A stretch of 64,000 bases of DNA from an uncultured Emticicia sp. (GTDB taxonomy: Bacteria > Bacteroidota > Bacteroidia > Cytophagales > Spirosomataceae), in NCBI RefSeq assembly GCF_937903345.1, contig NZ_CALCZQ010000030.1, forward strand, positions 124,001 to 188,000. Direction: 5' to 3'. A model generated the notes under the pieces. That model did not search any database. It worked only from the letters and a program-made list of their open reading frames with translations, and was not told where the DNA came from. The translations under genes were made by a program, and so were the position numbers. Positions 24,862 through 33,754 of the stretch are shown piece after piece (within the stretch, counting starts at the first letter, position 1; the number at the start of each line of letters is the position of its first letter).

Positions 24862-25024
24862 TGAATAATAGTTTTTAGGTTGAATGTTTTGAAATGTAAA
24901 AATAGAAAGAAATTATTGAAGTTTTATAGAAAAAAATGTGGCAGATCTTGTTCTTGCAATAAGGAGGTGTGGCTTACTTGGGGTATTTTTAGGTAATAAA
25001 AACCTTAATTGAAATTATTGACTT

Positions 25025-25243
25025 TTACTCAGTTTTACCTTTAAAAGCAGCGAATATAGCCATCGAATGACCATGACCTAAGTCAAAATCTTCTTTAAGC
25101 CATTCAACAATTTGACCAGCTTTTGTGGTGCTAACTAACTTCCCGTTTTGTAGAAAACCTTTTTCTTCGGCAATCACTTTGAAGTCCTCAATATTCTTGC
25201 CTGTTTTGCTTTTGATATTATCTAAATATGCTTGAAATGACAT
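25025..25243 (-). CDS. DUF4287 domain protein
   Basis: A 72-residue cytoplasmic protein made almost entirely of a DUF4287 domain: SFQAYLDNIKSKTGKNIEDF, then AEEKGFLQNGKL, KAGQIVEWLKEDFDLGHGHS and MAIFAAFKG. The domain is widespread, of unknown function, and often linked to a DUF5655 domain, which is absent here. It begins 35 nt after the stop of the response-regulator gene upstream and may share its transcript. Confidence 0.85.
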   Translation of the reverse strand: MSFQAYLDNIKSKTGKNIEDFKVIAEEKGFLQNGKLVSTTKAGQIVEWLKEDFDLGHGHSMAIFAAFKGKTE

Positions 25244-25278
25244 AATTGATACTACATTTAATTTTTTTGTGAATTATA

Positions 25279-25971
25279 TTATTCATCTTTTAAAACATAC
25301 CCCATTCCAGTTTTGGTATGAATGAGTTTTGGTTCGAAATCTTTGTCAATTTTTTTACGGAGGAAATTGATGTACACTTCAATGACATTTAGGCTATTTT
25401 CGGCGTTATTTCCTTCCCAGATTTTTTCAGCAATTTCGGCCTTTGAAACTACTTTGTTTTTATTGCGAATCAAGTATTCGAGCAATGAAAATTCTTTTGG
25501 TGTAAGATCAATGTGTTTGCCTTGTCGAGTTGCCATTTTACTCTCAAAATTGATTTCGAGGTCGGCAATGCGGAGAATATTAGCGTTAGTTTCGTTTTCG
25601 GCGTAGGCACGTTTCAAGAAAACGTTGATACGAGCAACCAATTCACGGTATTCAAAAGGCTTTACGATATAATCATCAGCTCCTTTTTCAAAACCTATGA
25701 TTTTATCATCGGTTTCGCCCAATGCCGTGAGCATAATTATGGGCGTTTGGCGGTCTTTTTCTCTAATTTTTGCACAAACTTCATACCCATTCATTTGCGG
25801 GAGATTCACATCCAACAATATCAAATCGAATTTGCCACTGAGTGCAAAACGTAGTCCAATCTGACCATCATAAGCTACTTCGGTGTCAAAATCCTTTTCC
25901 GATAAGCCTTTTACAAGGTTTTCGGCCAATCGTTGGTCATCTTCAATGATGAGTATTTTTTTCTTTTCCAT
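25279..25971 (-). CDS. OmpR/PhoB-family response regulator
   Basis: A two-component regulator of 230 residues. The receiver domain (1-120) has the acidic pair Glu10-Asp11-Asp12, phospho-acceptor Asp54 in LILLDVNLPQMNGYEV, Thr in IIMLTALGE and Lys in DDYIVKPFEYRELVARI. The winged-helix DNA-binding domain follows (ARQGKHIDLTPKEFSLLEYL, VIEVYINFLRKKIDKDF, THTKTGMGYVLKDE-like end). ATG at 25971 begins the first beta strand KKKILIIEDD; the upstream frame to 26016 adds 15 unlikely residues. No histidine kinase is adjacent; the nearest is at 32291 on the other strand, which may or may not be its partner. Confidence 0.93.
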   Translation of the reverse strand: MEKKKILIIEDDQRLAENLVKGLSEKDFDTEVAYDGQIGLRFALSGKFDLILLDVNLPQMNGYEVCAKIREKDRQTPIIMLTALGETDDKIIGFEKGADDYIVKPFEYRELVARINVFLKRAYAENETNANILRIADLEINFESKMATRQGKHIDLTPKEFSLLEYLIRNKNKVVSKAEIAEKIWEGNNAENSLNVIEVYINFLRKKIDKDFEPKLIHTKTGMGYVLKDE

Positions 25972-26033
25972 ATTTTTTGTTGAGACAATAGATAAGAGAT
26001 ACACGATACGAGACAAAAGAATATTTTGTTCTC

Positions 26034-27749
26034 TTAATTTAAAATCTCTTTTCTATTGTCTAAAATCTTAAATCTTTTCTGCAAAATCCACGCAATTCCG
26101 ATTACCAAAAAACAACCTATTGGATTAAACCAAAGGTATGCTATCCACTCAACTTTTAAAATTACTTGTGGAATTCCGATACCAAGAATGACGGCTTGGC
26201 TAATAATTGCCGCCCAAAAAGTGGCCGTTCCGCCAATATTTTTGAAATAAAATGCCACAAGAAATACGCCCAAAATGATGCCGTAAAACAACGAACCAAG
26301 GACATTGACTACTTCAATCATATTTCCGAGTTGGTTGGCATATTGTGCTACAAATATACAAAAAAGCCCCCATATTACGGTTGATACTTTCGATGCGTTG
26401 AGTTCTGCTTTTTCGGAAGGAACATTTTTTGAAAACTTTCGGTAAACATCAACCACTGAAGTTGCCGCCAACGAATTATATGCTGAGGCAATCGAACCCA
26501 TTGAGGCCGCAAAGATTACTGCAATCAGAAGACCGATAAGCCCGTGGGGGAGGTGGTCGAGTACAAATCTTAGAAATACAAAATCTCGGTCGTTGGTGCT
26601 GGCCGAAGGATTGTTTTTCTTGATAAGTTCAATAACTTGTCCTTTCAAACTTTTTGCCACTGAATCTGATGCGTGTAAACTGCTTTTATAAACCTCAAGT
26701 TGTTGATTATCAAGGTTTTCAGACGAAACTAAAAGCTGTTTTCTTTTCTCTGAAAGCTCATTGTATTGTTTTTCAATCGCTACAAATTCGGGAGAATACT
26801 GGCTCGTACGAAGTTTATCAGTTTCGACTTTATTGAAAAAAACAGGCGAAGGATTGTATTGATAAAAGACAAAAACCAAAACCCCAACTAACAGAATCAA
26901 GAATTGCATTGGTATTTTCAGTAAGCCATTCATCACTAAACCCAAACGACTTTGAGTGATTGATTCACCCGTCAAATAACGACCAACTTGCGATTGGTCT
27001 GTACCAAAATACGAGAGTTGTAAAAAGAAACCACCAATCAAGCCCGACCAAAGATTATAACGGTCTTTTGGGTTAAAATCAAAGCTTATAACTTTGGTGT
27101 GATTGGCTTTTCCTGCAATTTTCAGGGCTTTTACAAGTCCGATATTTTCTGGAAGCATCATTACTACGATTACACCAGCCAGCACCATTGCCACTGTAAT
27201 AACAATCATTTGTTGGAGGTGAGTGTAAGAGATGGCTTTTGTGCCGCCAACAACAGTGTATGTTAGAACCATTCCTCCCATCAAAATATTAGTCCAGAAA
27301 ATATCCCAGCCAAAAATTGTTGAAAGAATGATTGAAGGTGCATAAATCGAAATTCCAGTTGAAAGACCACGTTGAATTAAGAACAGAAATGCGGTGAAAA
27401 CTCGCACTTTCCCATCAAAACGTTTTTCGAGGTATTCGTAGGCGGTATAAACTTTTAGTCGATGAAAAATTGGGATAAATGTAACGCACAAAACTATCAT
27501 GGCCAGTGGCAATCCAAAATAGAATTGTACAAAACGCATTCCGTCGTCGAAGCCTTGTCCAGTGGTTGAAAGAAAGGTAATTGCACTGGCTTGAGTGGCC
27601 ATTACTGAAAGTCCGACATGATACCAAGGAAGTGACTGATTACCAAGTAAATAGCCGTCAATATTTTTGTCCTTATGGTTTTTGTAAACACCATAAACGA
27701 TGATGAAAAGCAAGGTAAACGTAAGTAGAGTCCAGTCGAGGTTTGTCAT
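26034..27749 (-). CDS. Sodium/solute symporter family transporter
   Basis: A 571-residue secondary transporter of the SSS (SLC5) family with about 13-14 helices. Typical parts are MTNLDWTLLTFTLLFIIVYG at the start, GNQSLPWYHVGLSVMATQAS, ITFLSTTGQGFDDGMRFVQF, AYEYLEKRFDGKVRVFTAFL, RGLSTGISIYAPSIILSTIF, and SYFGTDQSQVGRYLTGES, with an extended cytoplasmic loop between residues ~320 and 390. Substrates in this group are sugars, sialic acid or other small solutes; not decidable here. ATG at 27749 is preferred to upstream frames because it overlaps the TGA of a 45-residue membrane gene as ATGA, a translational coupling arrangement. Confidence 0.92.
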   Translation of the reverse strand: MTNLDWTLLTFTLLFIIVYGVYKNHKDKNIDGYLLGNQSLPWYHVGLSVMATQASAITFLSTTGQGFDDGMRFVQFYFGLPLAMIVLCVTFIPIFHRLKVYTAYEYLEKRFDGKVRVFTAFLFLIQRGLSTGISIYAPSIILSTIFGWDIFWTNILMGGMVLTYTVVGGTKAISYTHLQQMIVITVAMVLAGVIVVMMLPENIGLVKALKIAGKANHTKVISFDFNPKDRYNLWSGLIGGFFLQLSYFGTDQSQVGRYLTGESITQSRLGLVMNGLLKIPMQFLILLVGVLVFVFYQYNPSPVFFNKVETDKLRTSQYSPEFVAIEKQYNELSEKRKQLLVSSENLDNQQLEVYKSSLHASDSVAKSLKGQVIELIKKNNPSASTNDRDFVFLRFVLDHLPHGLIGLLIAVIFAASMGSIASAYNSLAATSVVDVYRKFSKNVPSEKAELNASKVSTVIWGLFCIFVAQYANQLGNMIEVVNVLGSLFYGIILGVFLVAFYFKNIGGTATFWAAIISQAVILGIGIPQVILKVEWIAYLWFNPIGCFLVIGIAWILQKRFKILDNRKEILN

Positions 27750-27883
27750 GCAAAAAATAGGGTGAAAGCGTAGAAAAGTACAATTAATAAAAGTAAAGTT
27801 CCTGCCACCAATATATAAATATTTTTCCAAGTTTTCAAGAATGGAGGGAGGTCGGATTCTCCATTTACATCAATATCCTTCAT
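27746..27883 (-). CDS. Small single-span membrane protein, 45 residues, coupled to the symporter
   Basis: An unreported-looking short frame starting ATG at 27883 and ending at TGA 27748-27746, where it overlaps the symporter start as ATGA. The product starts MKDIDVNGESDLPPFLKTWK and continues NIYILVAGTLLLLIVLFYAF, ending TLFFA: a short polar head and one membrane helix. The overlap and shared strand suggest a small subunit or chaperone of the transporter, comparable in arrangement to the short partner proteins of some SSS symporters; this is inference. The codon pattern and the strong hydrophobic helix make it likely to be real. Confidence 0.72.
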   Translation of the reverse strand: MKDIDVNGESDLPPFLKTWKNIYILVAGTLLLLIVLFYAFTLFFA

Positions 27884-27919
27884 CTTTTTAAGTGTTGTTG
27901 TATAATATGAGGATGCATT

Positions 27920-30103
27920 TTACAATTTATTTTTTTCCAAAGCAGCCATTAATTCTTTTGCTCTATAAAGTAGGTTACTTGATGGATAACCTTGAATAAA
28001 TTCGTTTAGTGCTGTTTTATAAGCATCTTTCTTTTCGGTTTTGGCAAATAGTAAAATACGCAGCATTGCAAATTTATCTTCTATACTCGTTCCTGTATAA
28101 GTGATGAGTCCATCCTCGGCCAATTTTATAGCTGAATCATAACTTTCATTGACATATAAATTAAACGCTTGAGAATAAACCAAATTTGCTTTTGATTCAG
28201 TATCGCTTGTAATCTGAACATTTCCACGCAAAAGCTGTCTGGCGTAGGTTGAAGCAGGAAATTTCTCGATTAAAGTTTTGCGATATGGACTTGCTGCTTG
28301 ATTTTCAGACAATAAGGTTAATAAATAAAGCACTTCTACTTCATGAACACTACTGGGAAACTTGTTTAGCAATGTCAAGAAAGTTTCGGTAGCGTTTTCT
28401 GGTTCGTTGAACTGAAACTTATAAATTTTACCGAGTTGATAAAGTGCTTCCTCTTGTTTACGTTTCGAACCAACGAGTTTTTCAGGTGTGGTCGGAATCT
28501 TCTCATAAAACTCTTTTTTCTTTCCTTCCAAAGCCAGTGCTTGTTTTTCTTCTTGTTGTTTCTTCAACTCATCGGCAGAAACTTTAGGAACTTGTTTGGC
28601 CGGCTCTTGGCCAACTACACCTCGCTCAACCTTGAAGATAATCGAACCAGCTTCTTTGTCTTTTCTACGCCAATTGTCATCTAATGGTCGGCTTCCCCAT
28701 AATTGCTGGAAATCACTTTTGTTTGAGGCCATTACTAATGGGTCGTAAAGAGCCCAGCGTTTAAAATCAGGGTCTTTGTCTGAAAGTCGGTCAACAGGAA
28801 GGCTATTTTGTGAGATAATTTTTTGTGCCATTTCCTGCATTTTTTTGTCGTCATCTTCTTTTTGTTTGATAATTCGCTCAAGAGCCTTATCCAGTGCCAC
28901 CGGATTCATGGCCGCCAGACGTTGGAGGCTATCCTCAACAAATAAAACCTTTTGGTATTTTACAAAATCGCCTAAAGAAATGGCTCTTTTGGCAATGCGT
29001 TCATAATCAGATGATGTTTTTGGAAGGGCAGTAAGCGTACTATCATAATACATACTTGCCACATCGTATTTTCCGAGATGATTATAAAAAAGCTCCGCCA
29101 TTTCGAGATAAGTATACGCATTTTGCGTGCTATTTCCTTTTGAATTTCTAAGTGAAGAATTATAGTATTCAATGGCCTTCGGATAGTTTTGTTTTTTCAT
29201 TTCCAAGCTTCCCATTGTAAAATAAATCTTATCTTTTAGGTCAGAGTTTTTTCTATCGACAAGCATTTTCTTAAAATTTTCTTGAACGCCAGCTGTACTA
29301 CCACGCTGTGAGGCTGCTTCATCAAGTAAAGTATTCATGCGGGCATAAAATTGCATGTCGTAGTTTGGACGGTTTTTGGCAACTGCTGCAAAATGTGGCA
29401 TTGCTTTCTCTGGTTGTCCAATCAAATCAAACATTTGTCCAACCGCAAAATGAATACGAGCTTTTTGCTCGCTTTTTGACATCAATTTTAGGGCTTCTTG
29501 GCCAATGGCGGCTGAAATTGCAAATTCTTCTCGGCGTTGGTGCAAATAGGCTTTTACCAAATAAAAATCACGGGTATTTTCTTTGTTTAAATCGAGTGTA
29601 CGCAGTACTTCAGAAACTTTTAGTGCAGTATCATAATCTTTTTCTTCGGTGTAGGCACGCATCAACCATACTAGTGCAGCGTGTTTATCTTCTTCTTTGC
29701 TTTCGGTTGAGTTGATGTATTTAAAAATCTCAATTGAATTCAAGAAATCTTCTTTCAAAAGACGAGCTTTTCCTAATAAAATATATGCCTCCCCTAAATA
29801 TTTTGAGTTAGAATGGCGTTCGGCAATCAAAGACGTTTTTTCGATTACTTCTTTTAGGTTTGTTGCTACCGCCTGACTTTTAATAGAATCAATCGGCACG
29901 AAGATCGTCATCAACGCACTATAATTTTCTATTCGTTTATCAAATAGGTCTTTTTCTGCCTCTTTTATATTTTCACGGGCAATAATGAGCGAGTTGAAGC
30001 GGGCATTGGTGTTGTGCCATACCTTACTAGTTTGAGAGTTGCTAAACTGTGAACAAGAGGCAGTTAGCAACGAAAATGCTATTAATATATATTGTTTTTG
30101 CAC
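27920..30103 (-). CDS. sprE: SprE/PorW-type T9SS lipoprotein with TPR repeats
   Basis: A 727-residue lipoprotein (signal MQKQYILIAFSLLTASC, lipobox Cys17) built of tetratricopeptide repeats. The opening KVWHNTNARFNSLIIARENI and the region VEKTSLIAERHSNS-like followed by LGEAYILLGKARLLKEDFLN match the conserved start of SprE/PorW, a periplasmic lipoprotein needed for type IX secretion and gliding. TPR helices continue through residue ~380; a Lys/Gln-rich linker (EELKKQQEEKQALALEGKKK-type) follows and then a further TPR block to the end. It is somewhat shorter than the ~870-residue Flavobacterium protein. Presence of a T9SS cargo gene at 33755 fits. Assignment rests on remembered similarity and would need profile confirmation. 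Confidence 0.78.
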   Translation of the reverse strand: MQKQYILIAFSLLTASCSQFSNSQTSKVWHNTNARFNSLIIARENIKEAEKDLFDKRIENYSALMTIFVPIDSIKSQAVATNLKEVIEKTSLIAERHSNSKYLGEAYILLGKARLLKEDFLNSIEIFKYINSTESKEEDKHAALVWLMRAYTEEKDYDTALKVSEVLRTLDLNKENTRDFYLVKAYLHQRREEFAISAAIGQEALKLMSKSEQKARIHFAVGQMFDLIGQPEKAMPHFAAVAKNRPNYDMQFYARMNTLLDEAASQRGSTAGVQENFKKMLVDRKNSDLKDKIYFTMGSLEMKKQNYPKAIEYYNSSLRNSKGNSTQNAYTYLEMAELFYNHLGKYDVASMYYDSTLTALPKTSSDYERIAKRAISLGDFVKYQKVLFVEDSLQRLAAMNPVALDKALERIIKQKEDDDKKMQEMAQKIISQNSLPVDRLSDKDPDFKRWALYDPLVMASNKSDFQQLWGSRPLDDNWRRKDKEAGSIIFKVERGVVGQEPAKQVPKVSADELKKQQEEKQALALEGKKKEFYEKIPTTPEKLVGSKRKQEEALYQLGKIYKFQFNEPENATETFLTLLNKFPSSVHEVEVLYLLTLLSENQAASPYRKTLIEKFPASTYARQLLRGNVQITSDTESKANLVYSQAFNLYVNESYDSAIKLAEDGLITYTGTSIEDKFAMLRILLFAKTEKKDAYKTALNEFIQGYPSSNLLYRAKELMAALEKNKL

Positions 30104-30257
30104 TTTAGATATTCAAGTTGATGATAGATACCTCTGATTTTAACGGTTTTCAGCTTAAAAAATTATTTAATTCGATGCCAAAATTAGATTTGAGACCTCG
30201 GATTAAAAGTACGAGAATATTTTAGTTCAAAAAATATTTCAAATTATATACCTAATT

Positions 30258-31016
30258 TCATAAAATTTGTTCCAGTTTTCCCGCGGCGGCACGCATTGTA
30301 TTTTCATAACCAAGTTGATAAATTTCTTTAGATTTTGCCAAACTAAGTGCATTATAATTATATATTTCAGTTGGTTCGATGGCAATATCACAACGTTTTA
30401 GTTTTTCTCCAGAATTATTTCTGATGGCTAAATAAAGACTCTTGGTCAGGATATCCTTTACTGAATTAATAGGCATTTCATTACTTACAGGCGTTACGTT
30501 CACTCCGATAATGAAATCACAAATACCTTCAAGTCGCTCGATTGGTAAGTTGTTTGTAACTCCTCCATCCACTAAAACTCGGTTTTGAAACTTAATAGGC
30601 TCAAAAATTCCTGGAATACTGCACGAAGCTAATACAGGTTTTATCAATTCACCTTTGCTAAAATAAACGGCTTCACCTTTTGCGATGTCTGTTGCACATA
30701 CAATGAGCGAAGTTTTGAGTTTTTCAAACGAATTATGTGGAATAAATTTCAATAAAATATCCTCTATTTTATCCATTTTGAATAAACCGAAGCGATTAAA
30801 AGCAATTTTAATCGAATTTAGAATTCCCAAAGATTGAATAGTTTCAAAGATAAAATCGGGCGAATAACCAGCGGCAGTAAATGCTCCAACAAGCGAGCCA
30901 GCACTCGTGCCTGCAATCATAGATGGTTTTATTCCAAGTTCGGAAAGTGCTTTCAATGCTCCCAAATGAGCCAGTCCTCGGCTGCCTCCTCCTGACAATG
31001 CTATTCCTATTTTCAT
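30258..31016 (-). CDS. Patatin-like phospholipase (RssA/YchK type)
   Basis: A 252-residue cytoplasmic serine hydrolase of the patatin family. The oxyanion-hole motif GGGSRG (residues 9-14), the nucleophile elbow GTSAG with Ser38, and the catalytic Asp150 in VDGGVTNNLP are all intact, as is SCSIPGIFEPIKF. Such proteins cleave acyl groups of phospholipids or other lipid esters. It is short, with no extra domains, and lies alone; 153 bp upstream of the SprE gene. A CCCC-TTGA-GGGG element sits in its 5' leader. Confidence 0.9.
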   Translation of the reverse strand: MKIGIALSGGGSRGLAHLGALKALSELGIKPSMIAGTSAGSLVGAFTAAGYSPDFIFETIQSLGILNSIKIAFNRFGLFKMDKIEDILLKFIPHNSFEKLKTSLIVCATDIAKGEAVYFSKGELIKPVLASCSIPGIFEPIKFQNRVLVDGGVTNNLPIERLEGICDFIIGVNVTPVSNEMPINSVKDILTKSLYLAIRNNSGEKLKRCDIAIEPTEIYNYNALSLAKSKEIYQLGYENTMRAAAGKLEQIL

Positions 31017-31023
31017 GAAGCCA

Positions 31024-31040
31024 CTAGCCCCTTGAGGGGA
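31024..31040. repeat. Short CCCC...GGGG element (copy 3)
   Basis: CTAGCCCCTTGAGGGGA, with a CCCC-TTGA-GGGG hairpin, about 12 nt ahead of the patatin start codon. Comparable to elements at 7897 and 17653. Confidence 0.4.
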
Positions 31041-31115
31041 ATTTTATGTTGTGAATTTTTATAATTTCTGTGTGCTGAGCGAATTTCGCCTTTGAACCTT
31101 ACTGGTCTCCAAAAA

Positions 31116-31949
31116 TTAAATCTTTTCAAAATCGCCCACTCGATACCCTTTTTCGGTTAGCACAATAGTTGCCGCTTCGTGTCTTGGGTCATGGTCAAAA
31201 ATTATTGTCCAATTTTTTTCTACGGCTTGATCTAGTAACGCTTCTTTCTCGCTCATTGTTTGAAGCGGTCGCACATCGTAGCCCATCACATAAGGTACAG
31301 GAATGTGTGCATGAGATGGAATCGAGTCCGCAATAAACAAATATGTTTTTTCACCAATGCTTATTTTAGGCATAATCATTTTTTCGGTGTGGCCGTCAGA
31401 ATAAAGAAGCTCAATGTTTTCTCCAAAAGGTTTCTCAACTTTATCCGTAAATTTCAATGCACCAGTTTCTTGCATCGGCAAAATGTTTTCTTTCAAAAAC
31501 GAGGCTTTTTCACGTGGATTTGGATTCGTTGCTGTTTCCCAATGCTCTGAGTGTGTCCAATAATTGGCATTTTGGAAAACCAACTCAAGTTTATCTTTGG
31601 CTGTATTCCATTTCACACTTCCACCGCAATGGTCAAAATGCAAATGTGTGCTAAGTACATCGGTGATTTCGTTGGGCGAATAACCAGCTTTTTTGATAGA
31701 ATTTATCAAATCACCATCGCCATGACGGAAATAAAAACTTTGCCAACGAACATCTTGTTTATCACCCATGCCACTATCAACCAAAATCAGTTGTTTGCCA
31801 GTATCAATCAATAAGCAACGCATTGCCCAACTGCAAAGGTTATTTTGATCGGCGGGCATATGTTTATTCCAGATTGTTTTAGGTACAACGCCAAACATTG
31901 CCCCACCATCTAATTTAAAATGACCAGCATCAATAACATGAATTTGCAT
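31116..31949 (-). CDS. MBL-fold metallo-hydrolase
   Basis: A 277-residue metallo-beta-lactamase-fold hydrolase. The zinc motif is intact: STHLHFDHCGG with His102, His104, Asp106 and His107, then YSDGHTEKMIMP-type His, ADSIPS and the late His in FDHDP. It resembles quorum-quenching lactonase or glyoxalase II-like single-domain enzymes, without a sharper assignment. No signal peptide. It diverges from the histidine-kinase gene, with about 340 bp between, part of which is a dispersed repeat. Confidence 0.87.
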   Translation of the reverse strand: MQIHVIDAGHFKLDGGAMFGVVPKTIWNKHMPADQNNLCSWAMRCLLIDTGKQLILVDSGMGDKQDVRWQSFYFRHGDGDLINSIKKAGYSPNEITDVLSTHLHFDHCGGSVKWNTAKDKLELVFQNANYWTHSEHWETATNPNPREKASFLKENILPMQETGALKFTDKVEKPFGENIELLYSDGHTEKMIMPKISIGEKTYLFIADSIPSHAHIPVPYVMGYDVRPLQTMSEKEALLDQAVEKNWTIIFDHDPRHEAATIVLTEKGYRVGDFEKI

Positions 31950-32036
31950 ATATTTTACTAATTGTTTCTTAAATATAATTGTACTTAAAAAAAATTTTAC
32001 AAATAATAACTAATTTAATGATTACTAAATTCTTAA

Positions 32037-32188
32037 CCTTACTTTTTTGAAAAAGGTAAAAAACACGTTACTTACAATCACCTTCGCTTTGGTGGTCCAA
32101 CTGAAATATTTGGAGGAAATTAAAAAGAACTTTATAAATTTACTTTACCAAATTATTCAAACAGTGTATCAAATTCACATAAAGTGTA
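32037..32188 (+). repeat. Dispersed ~150-bp intergenic element, copy A
   Basis: Shares blocks in the same order with the sequence at 46785-46923: CCTTACTTTTTTGAAAAA (allowing two extra T), ACAATCACCT, AAAGAACTTT-AAATT, and CAAACRGYGTAT followed by ATTCAYATAARGTG/A. It lies in the divergent region between the MBL hydrolase and the sensor kinase. No open frame is seen. It may be a non-autonomous mobile or transcribed regulatory element; only two good copies are in this window. Confidence 0.45.
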
Positions 32189-32290
32189 TTTTTTGTACAT
32201 TTGCTTAAGCTTTTTATGATAGATTTATGTTACAAATATATTGAATATTCGCTCATTCACTCAATTAGTCCTTCAATCATTAGATTTTAA

Positions 32291-33667
32291 ATGCAAATAC
32301 GTACAAAAATAGCTATTCAGTTTACAATAATTATTGCCGCAATCTTGATTATATTTTCGTTGGCAATATATTATACTTCCGAAAATTTTCGGAAACAGGA
32401 GTTTTATAATCGCCTAACTGACCGAGCGGTTTTAACAGCAGGACTTCTAAAAGAATTAAAGATTACCGAAAAAGATAAAAAAAAATTAAGAGATGGCAAT
32501 AAGATTTTCTTGACTAAATTGAATGCTGAAAAAGTGTTGATGTTTAACGAAAAAAATGAATTAGTTTATGCAAGTTATGAAGCTGAATCAATTTTATTTA
32601 GCCCTGATTTTTTGACACAAGTTCGAAAGAAAAGTTATATTGAAACTAGTGATTGGGAAAATCAGGTGATTGGAACAATGTATATGGACGAAGAAAAAAA
32701 AACCTATGTAGTAGTGGCTTCTGCAAGCGACACCTATGGCAAGGAAAAATTAAAAAATATTAGAGATACACTTGTTATTAGTTTTATTATTGGAATTTTA
32801 TTGACGATTTTTTTAGGAGTAATTTTTGCAGGACAATCACTCAAGCCCATCGCTGATATTAATGAAGAAATTACGAATATTACAGCTTATAACCTCAAAC
32901 AAAAACTAAATACGGGCAATAATAAAGATGAAATTGCTCAATTGGCAATTAACTTTAATCAGATGTTGGAGCGTTTGGAACGCTCGTTTGAGTTGCAAAA
33001 AAGTTTTGTGTCAAATGCATCTCATGAATTACGGACCCCATTGGCGGCAATCAAATCTGAAATTCAAATCGCTCTTGAAAATAATCGAACATCAGACGAA
33101 TACAAAACTATTCTTCGTTCATTGTTGAATGATAATCAGCGTCTTATTCAGCTTACAAATGGGCTCTTACAATTAGCAAAATCTGAAAACCGAGATAATA
33201 CTTTGGTAATGAAACCGACTCGCCTGGACGAACTTTTATTTAAAGCCCAAGAAGAAGTTTTGAATCAGAACAGTGATTATAAAATCTTAATTGATTTTGA
33301 TGATATTCCCGACGACGATGGATGGGTCAGTGCCAATGGTAATGAGGCTTTATTGTTAACAGTTTTTACAAATTTGCTCGAAAATGCTTGCAAATACTCG
33401 CCAGACCATCAAGCCGAAGCGAAGATAAAATTTAATGATAAGTTTTGTATCTTGGCGGTAAAAGATAATGGTATTGGTATTGCTGCCAGCGAGTTGGGTA
33501 AAATTTTTGAGCCTTTTTATCGCTCGCCAAATGCTTCAAAATATCGCGGACACGGCATCGGTTTATCCGTTTGCCGAAGAATCATTGATATGCACCAAGG
33601 TAAAATTGACGTAACAAGTGAGGAAAGTAAAGGTAGTACTTTTATACTGACTTTACCTCATTTGTAG
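32291..33667 (+). CDS. Sensor histidine kinase
   Basis: A 458-residue membrane histidine kinase. Two helices (residues 8-28 and 160-181) flank a periplasmic sensor domain of about 130 residues; a HAMP domain follows (SLKPIADINEEITNITAYNL). The dimerisation helix has SFVSNASHELRTPLAAIKSE with phospho-acceptor His245, and the ATPase domain has N box NLLENACKYSP, G1 DNGIGIAA, F box EPFYRSPNASKY and G2 GHGIGLSVCRRI. All boxes are intact. It is not next to a response regulator; the OmpR-type regulator at 25279 is a candidate partner six kilobases away. Confidence 0.95.
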   Translation: MQIRTKIAIQFTIIIAAILIIFSLAIYYTSENFRKQEFYNRLTDRAVLTAGLLKELKITEKDKKKLRDGNKIFLTKLNAEKVLMFNEKNELVYASYEAESILFSPDFLTQVRKKSYIETSDWENQVIGTMYMDEEKKTYVVVASASDTYGKEKLKNIRDTLVISFIIGILLTIFLGVIFAGQSLKPIADINEEITNITAYNLKQKLNTGNNKDEIAQLAINFNQMLERLERSFELQKSFVSNASHELRTPLAAIKSEIQIALENNRTSDEYKTILRSLLNDNQRLIQLTNGLLQLAKSENRDNTLVMKPTRLDELLFKAQEEVLNQNSDYKILIDFDDIPDDDGWVSANGNEALLLTVFTNLLENACKYSPDHQAEAKIKFNDKFCILAVKDNGIGIAASELGKIFEPFYRSPNASKYRGHGIGLSVCRRIIDMHQGKIDVTSEESKGSTFILTLPHL

Positions 33668-33754
33668 TTTTTAGAGATAGTTTCTAATTTTACTTAATGA
33701 ATAAATTCGGAAATTATGAAAATATGGCTTAACAAATTCTGAATTAAGAATCAA

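Noticed and set aside
24958..25020. A small AGGT/ACCT hairpin after the DUF4287 gene
   Set aside because: Only four to five base pairs are clear and no strong T tract follows, so a terminator cannot be supported.
32196..32203. TACATTTG as a promoter of the sensor kinase
   Set aside because: Matches TAnnTTTG but no TTG lies 17-23 nt upstream; such octamers are frequent in AT-rich DNA.
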